Positions 17,927 through 27,276 are shown, numbered from the stretch's first letter. The stretch: DNA of 64,000 nt from Selenomonas sp. (GCF_024699275.1 NZ_JAILPX010000155.1:15598-79597), one strand, 5' to 3'. The notes: a model not told the origin generated them from the letters alone. Numbers and translations are program-made.

Positions 17927-19617
17927 CACTTGTTACCTCCCAGCACCATTTGGTCAAGACGTTTACCCCCGGGTACCATAGGCAGGACGTCTTCCTCCTC
18001 CGGAATCAGGACATCGATAAGAACAGGCCCCTTCTCCGCCATGATCTTCGGCAGGATCGTGTCCAGTTCTTCCTTCCTGGTCAGGCGATAACCTTTGAGC
18101 CCCATGGCTTCAGCCAATTTCACAAAATCCGTCTTCCCCTTGAGCTCCGACTGGGAGTAATGATGATTATAGAAGAGTCTCTGCCATTGCCCCACCATGC
18201 CCAGGATACAGTTATGCAGGATAACGACCTTCACATCAATATCATTATCCGCAATGGTGGCAAATTCCTGACAATTCATCATAATGCTGCCATCACCGGT
18301 AAAAAGTACCACCTTGCTGTCCGGAACGCCAATTTTTGCCCCCATGGCGGCAGGCAGGCCATAGCCCATGGTTCCCTGCCCACCGGAAGTCAGAAAATGG
18401 CGTGGCTTGAACACATCAAAGAACTGAGCCGCCCACATCTGATGCTGACCTACATCGGTCACAGCAATGGTGTCTTTATCCGCCAGCTCACTGATCTTGC
18501 GGATAAGCGCGCCGGGTTTGATTGCGTCACCCTTTTCCACAAAGCTGAAGGGATGCTCTGCCTGCATTTTAAGGACGTCCTTCTTCCACCCCTTAAACTT
18601 ATCGGCAAATCGTTCTTTCGTCCCACTGAGTTTCTTATTGAAGCGCGGCAATGTCCAGCGCAGATCCCCCAACACCTTCAAATCTGCTGATACATTCTTA
18701 TTGATTTCTGCCCGGTCAAGTTCGAAGTGGATGATCTTTGCCTTAGGAGCGAAACCATCCACCCGCCCTGTCACACGGTCACTAAAACGCATACCAATAC
18801 ACAGAAGCAAATCGCATTTCTGAATAGCCATATTGGCCGCATAACTGCCATGCATGCCGGCAAACCCCAGAAAGCCCTCTGTATCAGCGGGTACAGCCCC
18901 TAACCCCAATAACGTGGAGGTCACAGGAACGCCCAGCTTCTTGGCCAGTTTCTGAACTTCACTGGCTGTATCGGAACTGATAACGCCTCCCCCTACAAAA
19001 ATCAAGGGGCGTTCAGCCTTCTGAACCGCCTCTGCAGCAGCGGCAATTTCCGCCTCATGGCCATCGTATACACCACTATATCCCCGCAGATTGACCTTCT
19101 CCGGATACTGGTAATCAAATTTCGCATCAAAAACATCCTTGGCCACATCAATGACCACAGGACCTTTACGGCCAGTCTGCGCAATAAAGAATGCTTCTTT
19201 CAATACCCGCGGCAAATCCCGGACATCCTTGACCAAATAATTGTGCTTGGTAATGGGGGTTGTAATCCCAAAGATATCCGCTTCCTGAAAAGAATCCTTG
19301 CCGATATAAGGATTCGCCACCTGCCCCGTAATGCAGACCAGCGGTACAGAATCGGTACACGCCGTAGCAATCCCCGTAATCAGATTCGTAGCTCCAGGAC
19401 CGGAAGTGGCAAACACCACCCCAACTTTACCTGTAGCCCGGGCATAACCATCAGCCGCATGAATAGCCCCCTGCTCATGACGGGTCAAAACATGGGGAAA
19501 TTTCATCTTATATACTGCATCATAAAGTGTCAGTACCGCTCCCCCGGGATACCCGAACACTACTTCCACACCCTCTTTTTTCAGGCTTTCCAATACGGCC
19601 TGAGCTCCATTCATCAT
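17926..19617 (-). CDS. ilvB: Acetolactate synthase large (catalytic) subunit
   Basis: Thiamine-diphosphate enzyme forming acetolactate or acetohydroxybutyrate, the first committed step to valine, leucine and isoleucine. The 563-residue chain shows the three domains of the family: the catalytic glutamate in RHEQGAIHAADGYA, the central FAD-binding domain, and the TPP motif GDGSIMMNCQEF. ATG codons at 19617 and 19614 are both possible starts; GGAGGG lies about 12 nt before the first. It forms an operon with ilvN and has a promoter at 19729-19758 that carries a palindrome. Confidence 0.95.
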   Translation of the reverse strand: MMNGAQAVLESLKKEGVEVVFGYPGGAVLTLYDAVYKMKFPHVLTRHEQGAIHAADGYARATGKVGVVFATSGPGATNLITGIATACTDSVPLVCITGQVANPYIGKDSFQEADIFGITTPITKHNYLVKDVRDLPRVLKEAFFIAQTGRKGPVVIDVAKDVFDAKFDYQYPEKVNLRGYSGVYDGHEAEIAAAAEAVQKAERPLIFVGGGVISSDTASEVQKLAKKLGVPVTSTLLGLGAVPADTEGFLGFAGMHGSYAANMAIQKCDLLLCIGMRFSDRVTGRVDGFAPKAKIIHFELDRAEINKNVSADLKVLGDLRWTLPRFNKKLSGTKERFADKFKGWKKDVLKMQAEHPFSFVEKGDAIKPGALIRKISELADKDTIAVTDVGQHQMWAAQFFDVFKPRHFLTSGGQGTMGYGLPAAMGAKIGVPDSKVVLFTGDGSIMMNCQEFATIADNDIDVKVVILHNCILGMVGQWQRLFYNHHYSQSELKGKTDFVKLAEAMGLKGYRLTRKEELDTILPKIMAEKGPVLIDVLIPEEEDVLPMVPGGKRLDQMVLGGNK

Positions 19618-19728
19618 CAAAGCAAGCCCTCCCCACCAGCGAATCGCAGAAAAACAAACTGTACATATTTTTATCCCCTTTATCCTTCCGCTATCCTTTA
19701 TTTACACTTGTGATAACAGTCTAGGCAT

Positions 19729-19758
19729 ATTATACACCATTTGTATACAATGTTACAA
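19729..19758 (-). promoter_or_regulatory. ilvBN promoter with embedded palindrome
   Basis: Minus-strand -35 TTGTAA (19753-19758), 18-bp spacer and perfect -10 TATAAT (19729-19734). The perfect palindrome TTGTATACAA (19741-19750) lies within the spacer, a position where a bound repressor would block RNA polymerase. The cognate regulator is not evident. The leader of about 100 nt shows no T-box. Confidence 0.6.
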
Positions 19759-19784
19759 TATGAAGGGACCAAAAGTATATCCAC

Positions 19785-19824
19785 AAAAAAATATCAGCTG
19801 ACCCTTTCAGTCAACTGATATTTT
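19785..19824 (-). terminator. Terminator after the CorC-like gene
   Basis: Imperfect long stem (ATATCAG 19791-19797 with 19815-19821, extended by TGAC/GTCA) followed on the minus strand by seven T. It insulates the CorC-like gene from ilvBN. Confidence 0.85.
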
Positions 19825-19878
19825 CATAATCTGTAAAATTATCGCTACTGCAATCACCTATAACGAACATTTCCAGGA

Positions 19879-21207
19879 TTACACGATTTCCTCATGCTCT
19901 GTCGTAAGGTCATGAGACAATTTAAGCAGTACACGGGTAATCCGTGCTCCATCCACCTCTTCCACATAGAAGAGATTTCCTTGGTCAGCAGCCATCTGTC
20001 CCACTTTAGGCTCACTGCCAATCTGGTCGTAGAGCCAGCCGCCCACACTATCCACATCTTCATCCTCGATGGTAATTTCCAGGATGTCTTCCAATTCTTC
20101 CAATAGCATTTTGGCGTCTACCGAGAAAACATGATTTCCCCGCGCTTCCGCCGTGGGGCGTTCCTCGTCAAATTCATCCTGGATATCCCCCACAATCTCC
20201 TCCATGATGTCCTCGATGGTCACCATGCCGGACGTGCCACCGTATTCATCCACCACAATGGCCATCTGGCTATGGCTTCCCTGCATGGTCTTGAGGAGCA
20301 CATTCACATCCATGCTCTCCGGAACTACCAAAGCCTTACGAGCCAGCTTGCGGAAATTAGGCCGCTTGCCCGTAGCCATGGCCTTCATCAAATCCTTTAC
20401 ATGCAGGAACCCAATAACATGGTCCTTGTCCTCTTTGCAGATTGGATAACGAGTCATCTGTTCTGCGAGGATTACATCCATATTCTCCTGCCAGCTGTCC
20501 TCCAGATAAATGACCACCATGTCCGTGCGTGGGGTCATGATTTCCCGTACGTTGAGTTCCGTAAAATCGAAGACATTGTCCACAAAATCCGCTTCCGTGT
20601 CATCGATGAGCCCCTGACGATGACTCTCCTCCATCAGCAGGCGGATTTCTTCTTCTGTATGGGCCGATTCACTTTCACTGGCCGCTACAAACCCCATATG
20701 GGCAGTAACCCAGTTTGCTACATGATTGAGCAACCAGACAAAAGGATACATGATTCGATGAAAAATCAGCATCGGCAACGCCACGGAGAGCATGATCTTT
20801 TCTACATTCTGAATGGCCATGGTCTTCGGCGTAAGTTCCCCCAGAACAATGTGTCCAGCCGTAATGATGGAAAAAGCAACCACCAGCGCCAGGGTATGCC
20901 CCACCACATCATCCAGCCCTGCCAGCTGGGTAAGGGGCAGGATCAGCTGTGCCACCACCGGTTCACCGACCCAGCCAAGCCCCAAGGAAGCCAGCGTAAT
21001 TCCCAACTGGGTTACGGATAACGAAGCATCCAGATGATCGGTCAGGCGCTTAGCATATACTGCCCGGCGGCTGCCTTCCGCAATCAATGTCTCCAGCCGT
21101 GAAGAACGGATCTTTACACAAGCAAACTCCGCCGCCACAAAAAAACCATTCATAAAGATCAAAAAAGCGACCAGTACTAACTGCAATAGTATCGGTACAA
21201 TGTCCAA
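19879..21207 (-). CDS. CNNM/CorC-family membrane protein (HlyC/CorC, CBS domains)
   Basis: A 442-residue protein with an N-terminal DUF21/CNNM membrane domain (about 1-190, three to four helices, containing LGELTPKTMA), two CBS domains (about 205-330, with MTPRTDMV and GGTSGMVTIEDIMEEIVGDI) and a C-terminal CorC_HlyC domain (about 345-425). The family is linked to magnesium or cobalt export; older hemolysin names are misleading. The start is most likely the TTG at 21207, because GGAGGG ends 8 nt before it; a GTG at 21237 would place that ribosome site inside the gene. It appears monocistronic, with a strong terminator. Confidence 0.9.
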   Translation of the reverse strand: MDIVPILLQLVLVAFLIFMNGFFVAAEFACVKIRSSRLETLIAEGSRRAVYAKRLTDHLDASLSVTQLGITLASLGLGWVGEPVVAQLILPLTQLAGLDDVVGHTLALVVAFSIITAGHIVLGELTPKTMAIQNVEKIMLSVALPMLIFHRIMYPFVWLLNHVANWVTAHMGFVAASESESAHTEEEIRLLMEESHRQGLIDDTEADFVDNVFDFTELNVREIMTPRTDMVVIYLEDSWQENMDVILAEQMTRYPICKEDKDHVIGFLHVKDLMKAMATGKRPNFRKLARKALVVPESMDVNVLLKTMQGSHSQMAIVVDEYGGTSGMVTIEDIMEEIVGDIQDEFDEERPTAEARGNHVFSVDAKMLLEELEDILEITIEDEDVDSVGGWLYDQIGSEPKVGQMAADQGNLFYVEEVDGARITRVLLKLSHDLTTEHEEIV

Positions 21208-21279
21208 ATTATATTCCCTCCATATTGATGATACCACTTAAATCTGCCCCACGGGAACGCGACAGAACTCCTGTATCGT

Positions 21280-22512
21280 CTACTTCGCCATTCCCCGGCG
21301 CTTTCCCTGCCGATTCGTATGTTTCTTCTTATTGACAGTTTTTTTCGCCGCAGTATTGTCTATTTTCTTCGAACCAATCTTCTTTGCGGAAACTGGTCCT
21401 CTCTCCCCCCGTAAGGGCTTGAACTGAATGCCGAGTTTTTTTGCCAACTGCTCCAGCTTATAAGCTTCCTTGTTATCCGCCAGGGTAATGACCGTCCCCT
21501 TTGCACCAGCCCGGGCCGTACGTCCCGCCCGATGCAGGTAGACGGCGGGACTCTCAGGCAGGTCCAGATTAAAAACATAATCAACAGCCGGAATATCCAG
21601 CCCTCGGGCTGCTAAATCTGTGGACAGCAGCAGTTTCACCCGTCCTGCCTTAAAATCAGCCACTGCCTTCTGCCGGATCTGCTTACTGTTATGCCCTAAT
21701 AAAGATGCCACCATAAAACCTTCATAGCGGAGTTGAGCCAGAATCTTTTCCGCATCGAAAACCTTATTGATAAAGACCAAACCTCGCTGAACCGAAAGCC
21801 TTCTCGCCAAGCGGCGCACCGTAACAGCCTTGTCCCGGAAAGGCGTCAAGCGGCAAAGATGCTCACACTGCCCCTGATGGACAGGATCTTCCTCCACCTT
21901 GATAACCTCCGGATGCTGCAGAAAATCGGCCCGCTCCAGGGCTTTTTTCGGTGCCGTAGCCGATACCATCACCACTTGCCGATCTGCAGGTAAAAGCCGT
22001 ACCACATCAGCCGTATTGGTCATATTCTGTTCATCAAAGAGCCGGTCAAACTCATCCAGCACCAACAGTTTTACCCGTTGCAGCTTCAATTTATTCTTCT
22101 GGGCTAATTCGATAATCCGTCCCGCAGACCCTACGATAAGCTGCGGCTTATCTTTGAGTTTATCCATCTGCCGGGTAATATTTGCCCCACCAATCAGCCC
22201 CTGAACCCGGATGCCCAGCTTTGCCCCCAGGGACAAGTCACGAGCCACATTGGTAATCTGCATGGCCAGTTCATAGGTGGGCGCAAGGATAACGACCTGC
22301 ACATCCCGAGACTCCACATCGATTTTCTGCAGAGTCGGCAAGAGATAAGCCAAAGTCTTGCCGGTACCTGTGGGCGCCTGCGCTACCAGATTGCCGCCAC
22401 CAATCATTTTGGGAATAACGGCAGACTGCACCTGCATGGGCGCTTCAATCCCCTGTTTCTTCAGCACCTCAGCCAATTCCTCATGAATGCCCAAATCTAT
22501 AAAATTACTCAT
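21280..22512 (-). CDS. DEAD-box-family RNA helicase with variant motifs
   Basis: A 410-residue helicase core with a basic C-terminal tail (KKKHTNRQGKRRG), typical of RNA binding. Motif I is APTGTGKT, motif III SAT, motif V STDLAARGLDIP and motif VI HRAGRTARAG. Several usually invariant motifs differ: Ia reads PTYELA instead of PTRELA, Ib GSAGR instead of TPGR, and II DEFD instead of DEAD. The catalytic acids are kept, so it should be active. A role in ribosome assembly or cold adaptation is a family-level guess. An extended -10 promoter lies at 22630-22638. Confidence 0.92.
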   Translation of the reverse strand: MSNFIDLGIHEELAEVLKKQGIEAPMQVQSAVIPKMIGGGNLVAQAPTGTGKTLAYLLPTLQKIDVESRDVQVVILAPTYELAMQITNVARDLSLGAKLGIRVQGLIGGANITRQMDKLKDKPQLIVGSAGRIIELAQKNKLKLQRVKLLVLDEFDRLFDEQNMTNTADVVRLLPADRQVVMVSATAPKKALERADFLQHPEVIKVEEDPVHQGQCEHLCRLTPFRDKAVTVRRLARRLSVQRGLVFINKVFDAEKILAQLRYEGFMVASLLGHNSKQIRQKAVADFKAGRVKLLLSTDLAARGLDIPAVDYVFNLDLPESPAVYLHRAGRTARAGAKGTVITLADNKEAYKLEQLAKKLGIQFKPLRGERGPVSAKKIGSKKIDNTAAKKTVNKKKHTNRQGKRRGMAK

Positions 22513-22629
22513 TTTCCTTACCTTTCCTTATGCTTTATCCTGCCTGTAAAAATCCGCGGCACGATAAATAGCTGCCATCTTCAGCAGCCACTACTCTACA
22601 TCTGCTGATATTACGATTTCATGACAAGA

Positions 22630-22638
22630 ATTATACCA
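22630..22638 (-). promoter_or_regulatory. Extended -10 promoter for the helicase
   Basis: TGGTATAAT on the minus strand (22630-22638), without a good -35. It predicts a 5' leader of about 110 nt containing a small GCTGC/GCAGC hairpin and a 16-codon frame (22528-22578). Confidence 0.45.
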
Positions 22639-22776
22639 TAAAACATCGTGTTACGCATAATACTGAATATATGCCTTCCCTCACTTCTGTCATCCACAGG
22701 CAGGAAAAGGAACGGATACCTCGAATTATAATAGTGTATTTCGTATTTCACCCTGCAATCAAGGAGGCTGACAATC

Positions 22777-24375
22777 TTGAAAAAAACACGGATGCTCCTG
22801 GCCATCATTTTAGGACTTATCATACTGCCCAGCCTAACACCGGCTGAAGCGACAGCGCCAACCCAGGACAGAAAAATCATCTTCATCCCCATCGACAACC
22901 GCCCCATCACCTGCAAAGAAACGCGGGCTGTAGCGGAAAAGCTGGGCTATGATGTCATCGTGCCACCGGAAGACCTGCTGGGTACCCGGGAACATTACGG
23001 CAACCCGGATGGACTCTGGAACTGGCTGCAGGAAAATGCCCCAGGCGCCCGTGCTGCCGTAGTATCCACCGATGCCATGCTCTACGGAGGGTTGGTAGCA
23101 TCCCGCAACCATGAACTCAGCCAGGAAACCATTTCCACACGCGTAGAACGCTTTCGCAACTTCCATGAAGAACATCCCCGACTGCCCCTTTACGCCTTTG
23201 GCACCATCCTGCGTACCCTGCTCACCGCCAACCACTCCGGTTCGGGCATGGAACCGGCAATCTATCAGCAAAATGCCCTAAAGATTCGCGATTTCAGCAT
23301 GCTCCGGGACAAAACGGAAATGGGACAGGCAACAAAGAAAGAACAACGTCAGCTGGCAAAATTGGAACAGGAAATTGCGCCGGCAGTAATGGAGGACTGG
23401 ACACACCGTCACAACCTGAACTACACGGCCAATAAAGCCCTCATGGACCTTACAGCCCAAGACCAGCTCGCCTTCCTGTTCCTGGGCGGAGATGATGGTG
23501 CCTTTTACTCCCAGACCCATTACGAAACCCGTCATTTACAGGAATATGGAAAAAAACTGCCCCAGACTAAATTCCAGATCTCATCCGGAGCGGATGAACT
23601 GGGCATGGTTATGCTATGCCGGGCTATCCTCGACGATAAGCGGGATATCCCCTTTGTCTATACGGCCTACAATATCGGCAAGGGACGGGACACCATTCCC
23701 AGCTATTGCAATGAGAAAATCGGTGATGATTTGGATCATACAATCATCGCGGCCGGTGGCATACAAATCCCCGCCCCCGAACGGGCTGAACTGGTCATGA
23801 CCATCAACACCAATCCAGACGGCAGGACCGGCGATGCCACATCGCCAGCCAACACCATCACCCCCCGCAAAGGCACTATGCCCTTTGTCCGAATGGTAAA
23901 AGATTTTATCGACAAGGGCTATCCTGTAGCAGTCGCAGATATCGCTTACGGCAACGGTGCCGACAAAGCCTTGATGGATCAACTGCACAAAGCAGACCTG
24001 CAGTTCAAACTGCAAGCTTATGGTGGCTGGAACACGGCCACCAACACCACCGGATTTTTACTGGGAACAGGCTTACTGTCCAAATGGATGGACAAAAAAT
24101 CCACAGAAGAACTCATGCTGACCCGGTATCTGGACGAGTGGGGCTATCAGGCCAATGTGCGCCAACGCCTCGGCGGCGCCGTATGGAGTCAGCCTGGCTA
24201 CAACCGAACCACCGGCAACTTGGATGGTGCCAGAGATTTTGCCGCCCAGCAAGGTACAGAATGGCTGAAAGAATTCGCCCAGGAAAACATCACCTTGCCA
24301 GCAGGTCTTTCCCTCGACCACCTATACATCACACATCCCTGGAATCGCATGTTTGAATGCGCCATCTTCTTTTAA
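22777..24375 (+). CDS. Secreted DUF4127-family protein
   Basis: A 532-residue protein of unknown function matching the DUF4127 family, recognised from the opening IIFIPIDNRPITCKETRAVA and the inner SGADELGMVMLCRA. The first 26 residues form a Sec signal peptide (basic KKTR, hydrophobic core, cut near AEA), so it acts outside the inner membrane. The start is TTG at 22777 with GGAGG 9 nt upstream. It is one of the few plus-strand genes and stands alone. Conserved aspartates and histidines suggest an enzyme, but I do not assign a reaction. Confidence 0.85.
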   Translation: MKKTRMLLAIILGLIILPSLTPAEATAPTQDRKIIFIPIDNRPITCKETRAVAEKLGYDVIVPPEDLLGTREHYGNPDGLWNWLQENAPGARAAVVSTDAMLYGGLVASRNHELSQETISTRVERFRNFHEEHPRLPLYAFGTILRTLLTANHSGSGMEPAIYQQNALKIRDFSMLRDKTEMGQATKKEQRQLAKLEQEIAPAVMEDWTHRHNLNYTANKALMDLTAQDQLAFLFLGGDDGAFYSQTHYETRHLQEYGKKLPQTKFQISSGADELGMVMLCRAILDDKRDIPFVYTAYNIGKGRDTIPSYCNEKIGDDLDHTIIAAGGIQIPAPERAELVMTINTNPDGRTGDATSPANTITPRKGTMPFVRMVKDFIDKGYPVAVADIAYGNGADKALMDQLHKADLQFKLQAYGGWNTATNTTGFLLGTGLLSKWMDKKSTEELMLTRYLDEWGYQANVRQRLGGAVWSQPGYNRTTGNLDGARDFAAQQGTEWLKEFAQENITLPAGLSLDHLYITHPWNRMFECAIFF

Positions 24376-24474
24376 GCGGAAAAATAAAGTGTTGTGAACT
24401 TGCAGTTTGTGGTGGAGTTCCTGCCAATGGTATTCCGTTCATGCGTGGTCAGGGGAAGCCTATGCAAATGCCAC
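24376..24474. other. Intergenic segment left of repeat copy 2
   Basis: Between the DUF4127 stop and the conserved core of the repeat. In copy 1 the equivalent left flank forms the 20-bp closing stem, but here that arm is not conserved; only a GGTGG segment near 24412 could pair. A local hairpin (CGTGG near 24444 with CCACG near 24471) is visible. No gene is supported. Confidence 0.4.
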
Positions 24475-24682
24475 GAACGCGGTGAGGACTGGCCCACAAA
24501 AGGCATAAACTGGATACTGAGATGAACATACGCGCCGCCGGCCTGCCCGGCACGGGTGGCTAAAAAGCTTAAACGCGTTCTTGTGGATCATTTAGTGGAA
24601 CGGCGAAAAGTATTACCACCTCCGCTCCAACTGCGCTGTAACAAAAAAGAAAGCGCGCAGTAACAGCGACAAATTGCAATTT
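24475..24682 (+). repeat. Structured dispersed repeat, copy 2
   Basis: Near-identical to 36-243. The right arm of the closing stem (24602-24621) is identical to that of copy 1, but the left arm is lost or replaced. Both copies lie just past the 3' end of a minus-strand gene (aroF, topB) in the same orientation. Several substitutions fall inside the GC-rich hairpin, where some appear to keep pairing. It may be a non-autonomous mobile element or a small RNA family; function unknown. Confidence 0.6.
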
Positions 24683-24705
24683 GCCAAAAGTGCATTGATA
24701 ATATT

Positions 24706-24756
24706 GCAGAGCCCCCCATAAGTTAGACAATCAATCTAACTTATGGGGGGCTCTGC
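24706..24756. repeat. 22-bp perfect palindrome next to repeat copy 2
   Basis: Left arm 24706-24727 and right arm 24735-24756 are exactly complementary, with a 7-nt loop. The arms contain a run of six C or G followed by CATAAGTTAGA. There is no T tract on either side, so it is not a standard terminator, though it lies between convergent DUF4127 and topB genes. The arms resemble the terminal inverted repeats of IS3/IS150-type elements placed tip to tip; this resemblance is from memory and unverified. Confidence 0.65.
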
Positions 24757-24768
24757 ATGTTACTCCCT

Positions 24769-27255
24769 TCAAAATACTGGAGCACCTTTACTATCATCAA
24801 AGGTAGCCGTACAACGGGGATAATTCGTACACCCCCAAAAGCTGCCATTTTTCCCGCGGATCAGCCGCAAATGCCCTTCTCTGCACTTAGGGCACAGATA
24901 TTGCTGATTACCGGCACTGCTGTCCTTCGCCGCCTTTTCCAGCGGACTGGCCGAGAAGCGGGGTTTATCGCCCCAGGCCTGTCTTTTCTCAACAGCACCC
25001 CGGCTTGTCGCAAAACTGGCCATATCTGCCGCCATCTGCGCCTCATAATCTGCCGCCGTAAATAGGGAATCCAAATCCGCCATATCCTGAGCACTGGGGC
25101 CGGCGTATGACTGACTATAAACGGCTGAGGCAGCACGGGACTCCATTTGCATATTCCCACGTTTCTGCCGTGCCAGCTGCCTGGCAGAAACGGTTACAGG
25201 CGAGTCCGTTGGAATACGCCTTGCTATTCTGGCCTTGGCATCTTCCAAATCCGGCTTACCATCCTTGTCATTACAGGTCATGCGGCATTTCGGATAATTG
25301 GAACACCCCCAAAACAAGCCATTTTTCCCCTTGCGCTGGGTCAGTACGCCACTGTGACACCGGGGGCAGACATTTTCCCCTGTCACTTCCAGTTTAACCT
25401 GCCCCGCTTTACCGCAAAGTTTTTGCGTGAACGCAATCTGTCCCTGCAAGAATTCCTCTAAAGTTCCATCACCCTCCGACATGGAATGGAGTTTATCCTC
25501 CCAAATAGCTGTCGAATCCGGATAGGTCATCTCATCCGGCAGCGCATCCACCAAAAGATACGCCGCAGGTGTTGGCACAAGATATTTCTTCTTGCCCTTT
25601 TTCTGCATGAATTTTCGCTTGACCAAATCTTCGATAATGGTAGCACGGGTAGCTTCCGTACCGATGCCATAAACGTCCTTGAGCTGCTTCTTCGCTTCCG
25701 GATTTTTCACATATTTATGGATTTCCTTCATCCCCGCCAACAATGTAGATTCCGTAAAGCGCACAGGCGGTTTAGTCGCCCGTTGCGTAATATTTCCCTT
25801 TTCGTAGGTGACATTATCCTTTTTCTTCATCACGGGCAGAATGCCATTGCTCTCGTCAGACTCTGCTTCACTGCCGCTATCTTCATCCGTGGCCTTTTTT
25901 CTGCTCGACTGATACATGACCTTCCAGCCTAAATCCCGCTCTGTACGTCCACTGGCTGTAAAAAGTTCTTCCTTATAGGTAACCTCCACCTTTGTCTGAT
26001 CGTAGAGGTGAACGGGATAGAACTGTGCGATATATCCCCGGGCAATCAAAAAATACAGATTCCGTTCCTCTGCACTCATATTTTGCATATTTGCCTTGAC
26101 CGTGGTAGGAATAATGGCGTGATGAGCAGAAATCTTCTTATCATTCCAAGCCCTGCTTTTGCTCTTCGTATCCGTATTTTCCGTCCACTGCGCCAGTCTC
26201 TCATCCCCGGCCTGTACCAGATTGGCTATGATTTTCCCCGCATCACCAAACTGATTGGTCGGCAGATATTCACAGTCCGAACGAGGATAAGTGGTAAGTT
26301 TCTTCTCATAGAGTTTCTGCGCCGTATCCAGAACGACCTGCGGCGCATAACCAAACATCTTGCCAGCCAACACCTGCAGCGAAGACAAGGAAAAGGGCAA
26401 GGGCTGGGGCTCCTGCTTTTTCGTCTTCTGGTAGGCGGAAATCAAACCGACCAGAGGCTCCTGCTGGAATTCCGCCAGTTTCGCCTCGGCGATACTCTTA
26501 TCCAGCAAGCGATTTTCACTGTCCAAGCCCCCCATGGTGTCCTTAGGCTTCCACTGGGCAGCGAAACTGCCGTTTTCATGGTTAAACTCCGCTTTGATGG
26601 TATAGTAATCCACCGGTTTGAAGTTTTCAATTTCCCGCTCTCGCCGCACCACGAGAGAAAGGGTCGGCGTCTTCACCCGACCAATGGGCAGCACCAGCTT
26701 ATCATGACCAGCCCGCCTTGCCGCCAGCGTATAAGCCCGAGATAAATTCATCCCAATCAGCCAATCAGCCCGTGCTCTGGCCAAAGCCGATTGCTTAAGA
26801 TTGAAAAAATCACGATTCTCCCTGAGATTTGCATTGGCCTTCTTGATGCTGGCCTCATCCAGGGCATTTAAGAGAATCCTCTTCACGGGCTTCTTGTTCC
26901 CCAGATAATCCAGGACTTCATCTACCAACAACTGTCCCTCACGGTCCGGGTCTCCCCCATGGACAATCTCATCACAACGGTCAATCAGACCTTTGACAAT
27001 AGCAAATTGCTTTTCACAGGATTTATCCACAAAAAGCTTCCATTGTTTTGGAATAATCGGTAAATCTTCAGCCCGCCACCGCTTGTATTTAGGATCATAC
27101 TCATCGGGTTCAGCCTGTCGCAGAATATGACCGAAGAGCCAGGTCACCACCCCTTCCCCAGTTTCCAAATAACCGTCACAACGACGCACTGGACCCTTGA
27201 GGCATTTCGCAATTTCCCGGCCCATACTGGGTTTTTCGGCAATATATAAACGCAC
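24769..27255 (-). CDS. topB: DNA topoisomerase III
   Basis: Type IA topoisomerase that decatenates DNA through a transient 5'-phosphotyrosine link. The 828-residue protein has the Toprim domain (EKPSMG start, HGGDPDREGQ), the catalytic tyrosine in KLTTYPRSDCEYLP, and two C-terminal topoisomerase zinc ribbons (CPRC...CSNYPKC near 595-630 and CPKC...CTNYPRC near 780-815) separated by a linker of about 150 residues. The start is GTG at 27255 after GAGGTG. It is last in a unit with the YkvA-like and DUF2325 genes. It is larger than E. coli TopB because of the extra zinc module. Confidence 0.95.
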   Translation of the reverse strand: MRLYIAEKPSMGREIAKCLKGPVRRCDGYLETGEGVVTWLFGHILRQAEPDEYDPKYKRWRAEDLPIIPKQWKLFVDKSCEKQFAIVKGLIDRCDEIVHGGDPDREGQLLVDEVLDYLGNKKPVKRILLNALDEASIKKANANLRENRDFFNLKQSALARARADWLIGMNLSRAYTLAARRAGHDKLVLPIGRVKTPTLSLVVRREREIENFKPVDYYTIKAEFNHENGSFAAQWKPKDTMGGLDSENRLLDKSIAEAKLAEFQQEPLVGLISAYQKTKKQEPQPLPFSLSSLQVLAGKMFGYAPQVVLDTAQKLYEKKLTTYPRSDCEYLPTNQFGDAGKIIANLVQAGDERLAQWTENTDTKSKSRAWNDKKISAHHAIIPTTVKANMQNMSAEERNLYFLIARGYIAQFYPVHLYDQTKVEVTYKEELFTASGRTERDLGWKVMYQSSRKKATDEDSGSEAESDESNGILPVMKKKDNVTYEKGNITQRATKPPVRFTESTLLAGMKEIHKYVKNPEAKKQLKDVYGIGTEATRATIIEDLVKRKFMQKKGKKKYLVPTPAAYLLVDALPDEMTYPDSTAIWEDKLHSMSEGDGTLEEFLQGQIAFTQKLCGKAGQVKLEVTGENVCPRCHSGVLTQRKGKNGLFWGCSNYPKCRMTCNDKDGKPDLEDAKARIARRIPTDSPVTVSARQLARQKRGNMQMESRAASAVYSQSYAGPSAQDMADLDSLFTAADYEAQMAADMASFATSRGAVEKRQAWGDKPRFSASPLEKAAKDSSAGNQQYLCPKCREGHLRLIRGKNGSFWGCTNYPRCTATFDDSKGAPVF

Positions 27256-27276
27256 TTTTTCTTACACCTCAAAAAT

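Noticed and set aside
19618..19722. Leader-peptide attenuator or T-box upstream of ilvB
   Set aside because: The ATG at 19667 opens a frame running into ilvB without clustered branched-chain codons, and no terminator or T-box motif is present.
24387..24485. Open plus-strand frame of 33 codons left of repeat copy 2
   Set aside because: No start codon with a ribosome site, and no counterpart in copy 1.
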